Source of the DNA: JBGPYB01 sp041493035
GTDB lineage: Bacteria > Acidobacteriota > Vicinamibacteria > Fen-336
DNA length: 64,000 nt
Assembly (NCBI GenBank): GCA_041493035.1
Contig: JBGPYB010000001.1
Span: 1 to 64,000, forward strand
Direction: 5' to 3'
Positions 8,696-17,270 of the stretch are shown in pieces; the stretch's first letter is position 1; each line of letters begins with the position of its first letter. The position numbers and the translations under genes are program-made. The notes under the pieces are model-generated. The model had not been told where the DNA came from and ran no database searches. It saw only the letters and a program-made list of their open reading frames with translations.

Positions 8696-10563
8696 CGGGA
8701 GCCCTCGTTCAAGAGCCCGAGCTTTGCCACCGCCGAAGCGACTGCGCCAGCCGCCGTCTGGCCCAGACCACAGATGGACGCGTCACGCATCACCTGGCCT
8801 ATCTCTCCGAGAAGCCGCTCCTCGTCGTCCTTCGAACCGAGTGGCTGGACACGAGCCAGACGATGGAGCGCCTCCTCCTGTCGTACCGTGCCGACGCGGC
8901 AGGGCACGCATTGCCCACAGGACTCGTCGCGAAAGAATGCGGCGATTCGCAGGACGAGGCTCCAGAGATCGACCGAATCATCGAGGGCCACGACCACTCC
9001 CGATCCAAGGCTGGCGCCGATGGCCCGCGTCCCTTCGAAGGTGAGGGGAACATGGAGCTCCTCAGGTGTCACGAAGCTCCCAGCCACGCCACCCAGGAGC
9101 ACTGCCCTCAAGCTACGTCCTCCCGGGACTCCTCCGGCGAGATCGAGAAGCGCCGCCAGGGTCGTCCCGAAGGGCACCTCGTAGAGCCCGGGCCGAGCCA
9201 CGTGTCCCGAGACGCAGAAGAGCTTCGTACCGGTCGGCCCGGCGGTGCCGACGGCGGCGAACGTCGGCCCGGTGTCGAGGACGATGTCGAGGACGTTCAC
9301 GAGGGTCTCGACGTTGTTCACGACCGTTGGCTTCCCGAAGAGGCCCGCCACGGTGGGGAAGGGGGGCTTGTTGCGCGGTTCGCCGCGGTATCCTTCGATG
9401 GAGTTGAACAGCGCAGTCTCCTCTCCGCAGATGTAGGCGCCCGCACCGCGCCGCAGCTCGACGTCGAACCGGAACCCGTGACCCATCACGTCGTCGCCGA
9501 GGAGGCCTCGGGCTCGGGCCGCAGTGATGGCACCGGACAAGCGCTCGGCCGCCAGCGGGTACTCGCCGCGCACGTAGAGGTACCCGCGCTCGCAACCGGT
9601 GGCAAACCCGGCGATGGTCATGGCCTCGATCAGCGCGAAGGGATCCCGCTCCATGACGATCCGGTCCTTGAAGGTGCCCGGCTCCGATTCGTCGGCGTTG
9701 CACACGAGATAGTGGGGTCGAACCTGGGCCTTGGCCACCGCGTCCCACTTCCGTCCCGTTGGAAACGCGGCGCCCCCGCGCCCCAGGAGCTTCGAGTCGA
9801 CGATCTCACGGACGACGCCTTCGGGCCCGAGACGGATCGCCGCGCGCAACGCGTCGTAGCCAGCGTGGGCCCGGTAGTCGTCGAGGCTCGTCGGAGCGAC
9901 ATGGCCGATCCGGCGCAGGAGGCGCAGCCCGCGCTCGCCGAACTGGGGCAAGGGCGCCGCAGCGTCGGGCGCCGTGGTGGCCTCGGCGGCCCCGACCGCG
10001 TCAACCAGGCGTGCGACGGTCGCGCCGCCCATACCGTGCTCGGTGGGTCGCTCTCCCGCCCTCGTGATCAAGGCCGCCGGTGCTTGCTCGCAGAGACCGA
10101 GGCACGGGCTGCGCAGCCACCCGCCGACCGCCCTCTTCACCGTGTCGGTCCCACGCGACCTGAGAGCGCCCTCCACTCCCGCGCAGATCTCCTCGGCTCC
10201 CTTCAGGCGGCAGACGACGTCGTCGCACACATGGGCCACGTTCCGGGGGCGTCGGACCATGGAGAACATTCCATAGAAAGACGCCACGCCGTACGCCTCG
10301 GCCGGGGGCACTGTCAGTCGTCGACAGACATAGTTGAGAGCGCCTTCGCTGATCCATCCGACGCGACCCTGGACGGCATGGAGAGCGGGCAAGAGAAGAT
10401 GACGCCGCCCTTTCCGTTCCTTGTGGCCACCGCGAGCCGCGCGACCGTCAGCGGCCGAGCGCCGCTTGCCCCCTTCCCACCCTGAAGAAGGCGCTCCCAG
10501 CACGGCGTCGATGGCCTGCCGCTCCGCCTTGGAAGGACGGGCTTTGGTCAGGTGGAGGTCCAT
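8692..10563 (-). CDS. Formate dehydrogenase NADH-oxidoreductase subunit, NuoE-NuoF fusion
   Basis: This 623-residue diaphorase subunit passes electrons from formate oxidation to NAD(P)+. The N-terminal NuoE-like part has the thioredoxin-fold [2Fe-2S] ligands CDDVVC and CLGLC (roughly residues 112-160). The NuoF-like part follows from about residue 215: GRGGAAFPTGRKW and NADESEPGTFKDR for FMN and NAD binding, CGEETAL, and the [4Fe-4S] motif ESCGQCVPC with a later Cys in SICGLG. NuoE and NuoF are separate in complex I but fused in some hydrogenases and formate dehydrogenases. The start ATG overlaps the catalytic gene's stop by 1 nt (TGATG). No membrane segment is present, so the complex is soluble. 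Confidence 0.93.
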   Translation of the reverse strand: MDLHLTKARPSKAERQAIDAVLGAPSSGWEGGKRRSAADGRAARGGHKERKGRRHLLLPALHAVQGRVGWISEGALNYVCRRLTVPPAEAYGVASFYGMFSMVRRPRNVAHVCDDVVCRLKGAEEICAGVEGALRSRGTDTVKRAVGGWLRSPCLGLCEQAPAALITRAGERPTEHGMGGATVARLVDAVGAAEATTAPDAAAPLPQFGERGLRLLRRIGHVAPTSLDDYRAHAGYDALRAAIRLGPEGVVREIVDSKLLGRGGAAFPTGRKWDAVAKAQVRPHYLVCNADESEPGTFKDRIVMERDPFALIEAMTIAGFATGCERGYLYVRGEYPLAAERLSGAITAARARGLLGDDVMGHGFRFDVELRRGAGAYICGEETALFNSIEGYRGEPRNKPPFPTVAGLFGKPTVVNNVETLVNVLDIVLDTGPTFAAVGTAGPTGTKLFCVSGHVARPGLYEVPFGTTLAALLDLAGGVPGGRSLRAVLLGGVAGSFVTPEELHVPLTFEGTRAIGASLGSGVVVALDDSVDLWSLVLRIAAFFRDESCGQCVPCRVGTVRQEEALHRLARVQPLGSKDDEERLLGEIGQVMRDASICGLGQTAAGAVASAVAKLGLLNEGSR

Positions 10564-12491
10564 CAGGCCCTGTGCCCCACCACTGCGGTCTCGTCGGACG
10601 CCTTCACCTTGTCGATCCGGATCGCCGTGGCCTTGAACTCCGAGGTCCCGGACTTCGGATCCGTCGCCTCGATGGTCAGGACGTTGGTGGCCACCTCGTC
10701 GGGGAAGTGCAAGGTCATGAAGGCGAGGCCAGGCCGGAGCCCTGGGTCGTGGCGCACGATGACCCGGAGCGATCCTCGCCGAGAGCTCACCTGCACCGAC
10801 TCGCCTTCCGCCACGCCGTAGTGCTTCGCATCCCAGGGGGAGATATCCAGCGTCTCGGGGCGGCGGAGTGGGGAGGAGTAGCCGGCGGTCTGCACCCCGG
10901 TGTTGTACGAATCGAGCCGGCGCCCGGTCGTGAGCCTTATGGGGAACTCGTCGGTGAGCGCGTCCACCGGCGGGTCATTCTCCACGGGGGTGAGGGGAGC
11001 CTTCGGCCCGACGACTGGATCGGCCCAGAGCCGTGCGTGGAGGAACCGCTCTCCGGGATGGGTCTCGTTCGGGCAGGGCCAGGAAATGCCCCCCAGCTCC
11101 TCGAGCCTGGCATAGGACATCCCCGTGTGCATCGGCGACAGGGATCGCACTTCGTTCCAGATCTCTTCGGACGTCGGATGCCCCCAGTCGCGCCCCAGGA
11201 GCCGGGCCAGGTCGCAGAGAATGGCGATGTCGTCACGCGCTTCGCCCGGGGCCTCGAGGGCCTTCCGGACTCGCTGCACTCGCCGCTCGCTGCTCGTTAC
11301 CGTCCCCTCGGTCTCGCACCAGGCGGCGGTGGCGGGGAGGACCACGTCGGCCATCTGAGCGGTGGCCGTCAGGAAGATGTCCTGAACGACGAGATGATCG
11401 AGCTTCTCGAGGAGGAGGACGGCTCGCTTCTGGTCGGCCTCGGACTGGCACGGGTTCTCGCCGATGACGTACACCGTCTTGAGATCGTCCCGCTCCATCG
11501 CCTCGAACATCTGGGAGAGGTGCCAGCCATGTCGGGGGGGCAGGGCGACGCCCCATGCCCGCTCGAACTTGGCGCGGATCTCGGGGTTCTCGATGTCCTG
11601 GAAGCCGGGATACTTGTTCGGGATCGCTCCCATGTCCCCGCCACCCTGGACGTTGTTCTGCCCGCGCAGGGGGTTGAGGCCCGAGGCGTAGCGCCCCACG
11701 TGTCCGGTGAGGAGCGAGAGATTGATGAGGGCGAGAACGTTGTCGACGGCGTTGTGGTGCTCGGTGATGCCGAGGGTCCAACAAAGCTCCGCCCGGTCGG
11801 CCCGGGCGTAGTCGTGGGCCAGCTCGCGAATCATCTCCTTGGGCACTCCCGTCAGTCTCTCCCCCTCTTCGAGGGTGTAGCGCTCCACCGTCGCCCGGTA
11901 TTTCTCGAAGCCGGTCGTCGCGCGCTCGACGAAGGTCTGGTTCACGAGACCGGCTGCGATGATCTCGCGCCCCACGGCATTGGCGAGCGCGATGTCCGAT
12001 CCAACGTCGAGACCCAGCCAGGAGTCGGCCCACTCCGCCGAGCTCGTCCTGCGCGGGTCGATGGCGTAGAGCTTCGCCCCGTTCCGCACGCCCTTCAGGA
12101 CGTGGTGGAAGAAGATGGGGTGTGTTTCCCGGGCGTTCGATCCCCACAGGATGATGAGGTCCGTCTCCTCGATCTCCTGGTACGAGCTCGTTCCGCCGCC
12201 TGCTCCGAATACCGTCGCCAGACCGACGACGCTGGGGGCGTGTCAGGTACGGTTGCAGGAGTCGACGTTGTTGCTGCCGATCACGGTTCGAGCGAACTTC
12301 TGCGCCAGAAAGTTCACCTCGTTCGTGGCCTTCGAGCAGCTGAACATGCCGAACGCCTGCGGCCCCTTGCGCCGCGTCACCTCGTCGAATCCCTCCGCCG
12401 CGCGGTGGAGGGCCTCGTCCCAGGCGGCCCGGCGCAACGCGCCGTCCTGCCGGACCAGGGGATGGGCGAGACGGGCGTATCGCTCCCTCAT
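10563..12491 (-). CDS. Formate dehydrogenase catalytic subunit, selenocysteine-containing (UGA read through at 12243-12245)
   Basis: This is a 642-residue molybdo/tungsto-pterin subunit that oxidises formate to CO2. The reading frame from ATG 12491 (AAGGAGG ribosome site) runs 82 codons to an in-frame UGA, then continues open in the same frame to 10563. The residues around the UGA read SNNVDSCNRT-U-HAPSVVGLATVFG, the active-site signature of FDH with Sec83 followed by the conserved His84. Then come WGSNARETHP, the NPLRGQNNVQG cofactor segment and a molydopterin-dinucleotide-binding C-terminal domain. A SECIS hairpin sits just after the UGA. The Fe4S4 N-terminal domain is missing and is supplied by the third gene. 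A simple stop-to-stop search would break this gene in two. Confidence 0.93.
12213..12245 (-). promoter_or_regulatory. SECIS element for selenocysteine insertion (UGA plus hairpin)
   Basis: In the mRNA the UGA codon (12245-12243) is followed by 11 nt. A 7-bp stem comes next (12231-12225 pairs with 12219-12213, including one G-U pair), closed by a 5-nt apical loop GGUCU (12224-12220). The E. coli fdhF SECIS has the same GGUCU loop and the same 11-nt spacing. It would recruit SelB-Sec-tRNA. This is what separates read-through from a nonsense mutation. Confidence 0.9.
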
Positions 12492-12511
12492 GTTGGCGCC
12501 TCCTTAGGATG

Positions 12512-14050
12512 CTACTTCGCGACCTCGAAGCGGGCGGCGTTTGTGGACCCCTGGCCATCCGCGAGCGCGAGCGAGTAGGTCCCAGGCGACGCTCCCGACT
12601 CGACCTCGAGGAAGACCTGGATCAGCGTGGCATTGACGAACCGCTGGTTCACGACGACGAGACCCTCGGCCGGGCCCCGTCCCTTGACCAGGCTCGCCTG
12701 CATCCCGGCTCGCAGCCCGGTGCCTCGAACATCGATGAGTGTCCGGGCGCCACGACGGACAGTCGGCGGCGAAACGGCAGTGAGTGCCGCGGGTGCCAGG
12801 GGCGCATCGACCGGCGCGACGGCGACCGGGTCGATCTTCGGGGGCGGTGTGGGCGTCGGTGTCGGCTGCGGAGCCAGAGTCGTCGTCGGTGGCGGAGTCG
12901 TGCGGACCGGTTCCGGCGTGGACGCCGTCGTCGGTGGCGGAGTCGTGCGGACCGGTTCGAGAGCGGGCGTCGGCGTGCTGGCCACGCCCGCCTTGGCCAG
13001 GGTCGTCGCGGGTGCTACGGTTGGACCTGGGTTGATGGGAGGCTGCGGCGCGAAAGGCGTCGTCGTAGGTGTCGTGACGGCTGGCAGAGGCGTCGGCACT
13101 GACGTCCCACCGGGCGCCGGCGATTGGCTCAAGAACCAGGCCGCCGCGCCGCCGACCACGACGAGGACGATGGCCGCCAGGATCGGGACCGGACTTCGCG
13201 CCGGCTTTCGCGCGCCGAAGGTAGGTCCGGGACGGCTTCGTTCGTTTCGCCTGGACGGCTGCGGCGTCGCCGCGGCCGGGCGAGGCGCGCTCGAAGCCTT
13301 CGTGGTGGGCCCCGCTTCCCCGCGAGCACGTCGTACGACCTCGAGGAGGTACGAAAGGTCCTTGGGCCTCCAGTCGGGAGAACGCTCCCGGCAGGCCATG
13401 ATCGCGTCCGCCACGTCTTTGGAGACGTCCGGGCGAAGCTCCCGAAGCGGCTTGACGACGGGACCCTCGTCTGCCGCCGTCCCTTGTCCCGACAGGATCT
13501 CGTAGAAGACGACGCCGGCGGAATAGATGTCCGACTGGGAGGTGTCGGGCATTCCCTCCAGCACCTCGGGGGCTCCATAGGTCGGCGCGGCATCGCCCAG
13601 GGCCGTGGACGACGACCCCAGGCCGAAGCTCATGAGCCGCCCCTCCCCGTCGCTCCCCACTTGGATGTTGGCTGGCTTCAGAGCCCGATGAAGAACCCCC
13701 TGCTCGTGCGCGTAGCTCAGAGCGCTCGCGATCCCGTCCACGACCTTGAGCTGATCCGCCAAAGAATGGGTCTTGGAGAGCCATTTCTCCAGGGTGTCTC
13801 CGGCCGAAAACTCCGACAGTAGGAAGAGGTGATCGTCCTGGAGGCCCACTTCATGCGGGACCACGTGGGGATGGGACAGCCCCGCCACGAGGCGCGCCTC
13901 CTGGCCGAGGCGCTCCGCCTCGACGGGATCCGCCGCTGCCGGCATCCGAATCGCGACGCGACGCCCACCGGATTCGCCGAGGAACAGGGCCTCGCCCGGT
14001 CCCCCCAGAGGACCCACGACGGTGTACTTGCCGATTCTGCTGGGCGTCAT
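12512..14050 (-). CDS. Membrane-anchored Ser/Thr pseudokinase with C-terminal IPT-like domain
   Basis: This 512-residue protein has a bacterial Hanks-type kinase fold (residues about 7-270), but all three catalytic signatures are altered. The VAIK lysine is Arg35, the HRD aspartate is Ala123 (HRALKPANI), and the DFG aspartate is Ser141 (SFGL). The APE motif (160-162) and SDIYSAGVVFYEIL are intact, so the fold should be kept. A transmembrane helix (PVPILAAIVLVVVGGAAAWFL) is followed by a Pro/Thr-rich extracytoplasmic linker with a 15-residue repeat. A beta-rich domain reading SPPTVRRGARTLIDVRGTGL comes last, resembling IPT/TIG domains. ATG 14050 begins the kinase fold. It ends 20 nt before the formate dehydrogenase operon, so co-transcription is likely. 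Confidence 0.85.
   Translation of the reverse strand: MTPSRIGKYTVVGPLGGPGEALFLGESGGRRVAIRMPAAADPVEAERLGQEARLVAGLSHPHVVPHEVGLQDDHLFLLSEFSAGDTLEKWLSKTHSLADQLKVVDGIASALSYAHEQGVLHRALKPANIQVGSDGEGRLMSFGLGSSSTALGDAAPTYGAPEVLEGMPDTSQSDIYSAGVVFYEILSGQGTAADEGPVVKPLRELRPDVSKDVADAIMACRERSPDWRPKDLSYLLEVVRRARGEAGPTTKASSAPRPAAATPQPSRRNERSRPGPTFGARKPARSPVPILAAIVLVVVGGAAAWFLSQSPAPGGTSVPTPLPAVTTPTTTPFAPQPPINPGPTVAPATTLAKAGVASTPTPALEPVRTTPPPTTASTPEPVRTTPPPTTTLAPQPTPTPTPPPKIDPVAVAPVDAPLAPAALTAVSPPTVRRGARTLIDVRGTGLRAGMQASLVKGRGPAEGLVVVNQRFVNATLIQVFLEVESGASPGTYSLALADGQGSTNAARFEVAK
12881..12958 (-). repeat. Direct repeat within the pseudokinase linker
   Basis: Two identical 33-nt copies (12881-12913 and 12926-12958) give a 45-nt period. 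On the minus strand they encode two copies of EPVRTTPPPTT inside the Pro/Thr-rich stalk. They keep frame and probably vary in number by slippage. It is not a CRISPR array. Confidence 0.85.
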
Positions 14051-14297
14051 CGTGAGGCTCAGGCTACCGATGCACGCGCCGATGGTCAAGCGCCGGGACC
14101 GTGTGTTAGCGTAACCGTCGGCGAGGCGCCCTGTAGATCCCCTCATCCTCCTCGTTCCGTCACTCGCTGCGGCCGTCGAGCTGCCCCGGCGCCTTGCGTC
14201 GGCGGGGACGGTAGGCAAGGCCCTCGCGGGCGTCTATCCTCTTCGCGTCTTCGATCTCGCTCGTGCCGTTGCCGAGCCCGCGCTCCTGGGCCGCGGC

Positions 14298-17270
14298 TTG
14301 GGCGCCTGGGACACAGGACACGGTGCGCTCCTCGCGGCCCGGCTTCTCAGTGGTGACCACGCCCTTCCGCTCTCCCCAGGCGTTTCTCAAGGTGCTGTGG
14401 CGCGGGTTCTCGCGCTCTCTCTCACGTCGCTGCGAATGGCGGGGGTCCCACCGGATCGGCTGGATCTCCTCGCGCGGAGCGGCCTTTTCCCGCTGGAAGA
14501 AGTACGTCTCCGTGCGCTAGCGGATCTCTACCGGCGCTTTCACGAGGCGATCGAGGGACAGCTGGCCGATCCTCCGACCATCCTGAGAACTGCGGCGGCA
14601 CACCTGGCCCAGGCGACCTGGCTTCACGGTACCCGCGTCGTCATCGTGGAGGACCTGGAGCTCGAATCGCTCGAGAGGGACTTCGTCGCCGCTCTCGCAC
14701 GAAGTTTCCCCGTGGTTCGTGTCGAGCGGGAGGTGTCGAAGCCTCTTCTCGCTCGCTCCTTCGGGATCTGGGCCGCCTCGCAGGGCATCGTCTCCGTTCC
14801 CTGGGAGACGACACCCCTCGGGCCGATCGCACCTCCCGAACCCCATGCGGGCCTTCGCCGGCTCCGCACCGGCCTCTTCGCGGCGCCTGACGGTCCGGCC
14901 ATTCGGGACGGCGCCGTGGAGCTGCTCACCGCTGCGGGAGAGGCTGCCGAGGTCCGCGCGATCGTGAGGCGCCTGCTCCGCCAGGCCGCGCGCGGTGTCC
15001 CCTTCGAGGAGATGGGCATCGTCTTACCGCGTCCCGAAGAGTACGCGCCTCTCTTCAGTGACACCCTCGCCCGCTGCGGCATCCCTTTCCGGCTCCACCC
15101 GTCGCTTCCGCTCCGAACCGGGAGGGCCGCTCGCTCCCTGCTGCTGCTGCTGCGCTGCCGCGGCCTGTCGCGTCCCGCCGTCCTCGAGTTCCTCACCTTC
15201 GCGCCCGTGCGTTACGAGGCGATTCTCGGCCTCGGCTCTGGCCCGACCCTGGCGTCCTGGGAAGAGGCAAGCCGCAACGCCGGGATCACCGACGGAATCG
15301 ACCGTTGGCGCCATGGCCTCGGTGTCTACGTGAGAGGGAAGCGCCGCGAGGCGGAGGGCCAGGACGTCGAGACCCGGCTGGCCGGCGCCCTTCGGCGCGC
15401 CGACGAGGCCGAGGCCCTGCTGAAGGTGGTCGAGGCTCTTGCGGCAACTCTCGAGACGCTGGCCGGCGAGGCCTCCTGGCGGGAGTGGTCGGCTCGGCTC
15501 TCGGCAGCGTTCGATGGGTGGGTCGGTGAGGAGCGGGACCGGCGCTCGGTCGGCGACGTCCTGAGCGACTTGGCGGGCCTCTCCCGCCTCGCACCAAGAG
15601 CCGCATGGGCCGAGGTGGAAGGGGTCGTCGAGGCGCGGCTCGAATGGGAGCGCCTGCCCATGGAGCCTCCGGCCAAAGGCGGCGTCCATGTGGGGGCCCT
15701 CGACGCCATCGCCGGCCTTCCCTTTCGCTTCGTGGCGATTCCAGGCCTTGTGGAGGGCGGTTATCCCGGCCCGATCCGCCCCGATCCGTTCCTCCTCGAC
15801 GCGGAGCGCGTCGCGATGGCGACCGTGGCCGCCCCGCCGTCGGGTAGCCGCCAGCTTTCGCTCTTTGACGCGCCCTCTGTCGGGTCGGTGGCCTCTCTTG
15901 GCGACGCACTGCCGACGAGCCAGGACCGCCTTCTCGAGGCGCGTCGCCTCTTTCATCGCGCCGTGGGGCAGGCCACCGAAAGCCTCGTGCTGTCCTACCC
16001 CCGAGCCGATCCGCGCAGCGGCCGCGAGCGTCTCCCCTCTCTCTTCTTCGTCTCGGCAGCGTCGACCCTGGAGGGCCGGCCCCTCGATATGGCGGCCCTC
16101 GGAAGCCTCCTCGTCGAGGACGATGTCCGCGCCCTCGAGATAGACGACGCGGTGGACGTGGCGGAGCGCGACCGAAGCCGCATGTGGCGCGGGAAGAGCA
16201 GTGCCGCCGTCGCGATCGCCTCGGCGAATCCCTTCGTCAAGGGCTCCCTTCTCGCGTGGGAAGCGCGATCCAGCGGGCGAGTCACGCCCTTCGACGGTCT
16301 CGTCGAGCTTCCCGGGCACCTGGCCCAATCCCTGGACCCCGTCGCGGCCGGGCGGACGGTCTCGGCCAGCCGGCTCCGGGTCTTCGCCGACTGCGGGTTC
16401 CAATACCTGTTGAGGCACGTCCTGAGGCTGGAGCCCGTCGAGGAACCTGAAGACCGAATGGGACTCGATCCCATGGAAAGGGGGACTGCGTTCCACGAGA
16501 TCGCCGAGCACTTCCTCCGCGAGCGTCGCCAGCGGGGAGACTTGCCGCTCAGAAACACCTCGGCCGAGCGTAAGCACCTTAGGGAGATCGCCGAGGAGGT
16601 GCTCGCCCACATCGTGGAAGGAAGCCCGCCCCGGCATGGGCTTCTCTGGGACATGGAGCGTGCGCGCCTCCAAGACCTGCTCGATCAGTGGCTTGCGCGC
16701 GAGGTCGCCAGCCCCCGGGGGACGCCCGCCCATTTCGAAGTCGGCTTCGGTGTTCCCAAGGCGTCAACCAGCGGCGAGCCCCACTCGGTGGAGCCCCTCG
16801 AGATCGAGCTCAGCCCGGGTCGCACGCTCCGCGTCTCGGGGAAGATCGATCGCATCGACGTGAAAGCCGACGGCTCGCTCGTGGTGCGGGACTACAAGAC
16901 CGGCCGCGCTCCGAAGGACGATGGCGGCCTCTTCCGCGGCGGGCGCCAGCTCCAAATCCCCTTCTACGTGAAGGCCGCGGCCCGTCTCTTTCCGGGACGA
17001 GCCGTCTCCGAGGCTTTCCTGGACTACGTCGACGGCGGACGGATGGTGGCCTTTGATCCCGCTCGGGCCACCGGAGAAGAGTTCGTGGTCTTTCTCCGAG
17101 AGCTCGTGGACGTCCTGGCGTCGGGCCTCTTTCTCCAGGACGCGGCCGCATGCCGCTTCTGTGATTTCACCCGCGTCTGTGGCCCCCAGGGCCTGATCGC
17201 GTCCCGCCAGCAGCGAAAGCGCCGGGACCCGCGAGCGAATCGTCTCTTCCGGTTGAAGGAGGCGCCGTGA
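14298..17270 (+). CDS. addB: AddB-like helicase-nuclease subunit with PD-(D/E)XK nuclease and Fe-S staple
   Basis: This protein of at least 990 residues is one half of the AddAB double-strand-break resection enzyme. The N-terminal two thirds is a degenerate UvrD-like helicase. The C-terminal RecB-type nuclease shows GKIDRIDVK and VVRDYKTGRA with QLQIPFY. Four cysteines (C699, C952, C955, C961) match the AddB iron-sulfur staple. TTG at 14298 is the first usual start codon, but the open frame extends upstream to a stop at 14112. Codons from about 14133 read DPLILLVPSL and PRRLASAG, like the conserved AddB N-terminus. The real protein is therefore probably about 55 residues longer and begins at a non-standard codon. 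It overlaps addA by 4 nt. Confidence 0.85.
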   Translation: MGAWDTGHGALLAARLLSGDHALPLSPGVSQGAVARVLALSLTSLRMAGVPPDRLDLLARSGLFPLEEVRLRALADLYRRFHEAIEGQLADPPTILRTAAAHLAQATWLHGTRVVIVEDLELESLERDFVAALARSFPVVRVEREVSKPLLARSFGIWAASQGIVSVPWETTPLGPIAPPEPHAGLRRLRTGLFAAPDGPAIRDGAVELLTAAGEAAEVRAIVRRLLRQAARGVPFEEMGIVLPRPEEYAPLFSDTLARCGIPFRLHPSLPLRTGRAARSLLLLLRCRGLSRPAVLEFLTFAPVRYEAILGLGSGPTLASWEEASRNAGITDGIDRWRHGLGVYVRGKRREAEGQDVETRLAGALRRADEAEALLKVVEALAATLETLAGEASWREWSARLSAAFDGWVGEERDRRSVGDVLSDLAGLSRLAPRAAWAEVEGVVEARLEWERLPMEPPAKGGVHVGALDAIAGLPFRFVAIPGLVEGGYPGPIRPDPFLLDAERVAMATVAAPPSGSRQLSLFDAPSVGSVASLGDALPTSQDRLLEARRLFHRAVGQATESLVLSYPRADPRSGRERLPSLFFVSAASTLEGRPLDMAALGSLLVEDDVRALEIDDAVDVAERDRSRMWRGKSSAAVAIASANPFVKGSLLAWEARSSGRVTPFDGLVELPGHLAQSLDPVAAGRTVSASRLRVFADCGFQYLLRHVLRLEPVEEPEDRMGLDPMERGTAFHEIAEHFLRERRQRGDLPLRNTSAERKHLREIAEEVLAHIVEGSPPRHGLLWDMERARLQDLLDQWLAREVASPRGTPAHFEVGFGVPKASTSGEPHSVEPLEIELSPGRTLRVSGKIDRIDVKADGSLVVRDYKTGRAPKDDGGLFRGGRQLQIPFYVKAAARLFPGRAVSEAFLDYVDGGRMVAFDPARATGEEFVVFLRELVDVLASGLFLQDAAACRFCDFTRVCGPQGLIASRQQRKRRDPRANRLFRLKEAP

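Noticed and set aside
12243..12245. Nonsense mutation breaking the formate dehydrogenase gene
   Set aside because: The UGA is at the Sec position, followed by His and a SECIS hairpin with the E. coli loop, and both sides of the frame are well conserved.
12881..12958. CRISPR-like direct repeat
   Set aside because: Only two copies, separated by 12 nt, within a coding frame for a Pro/Thr-rich stalk.
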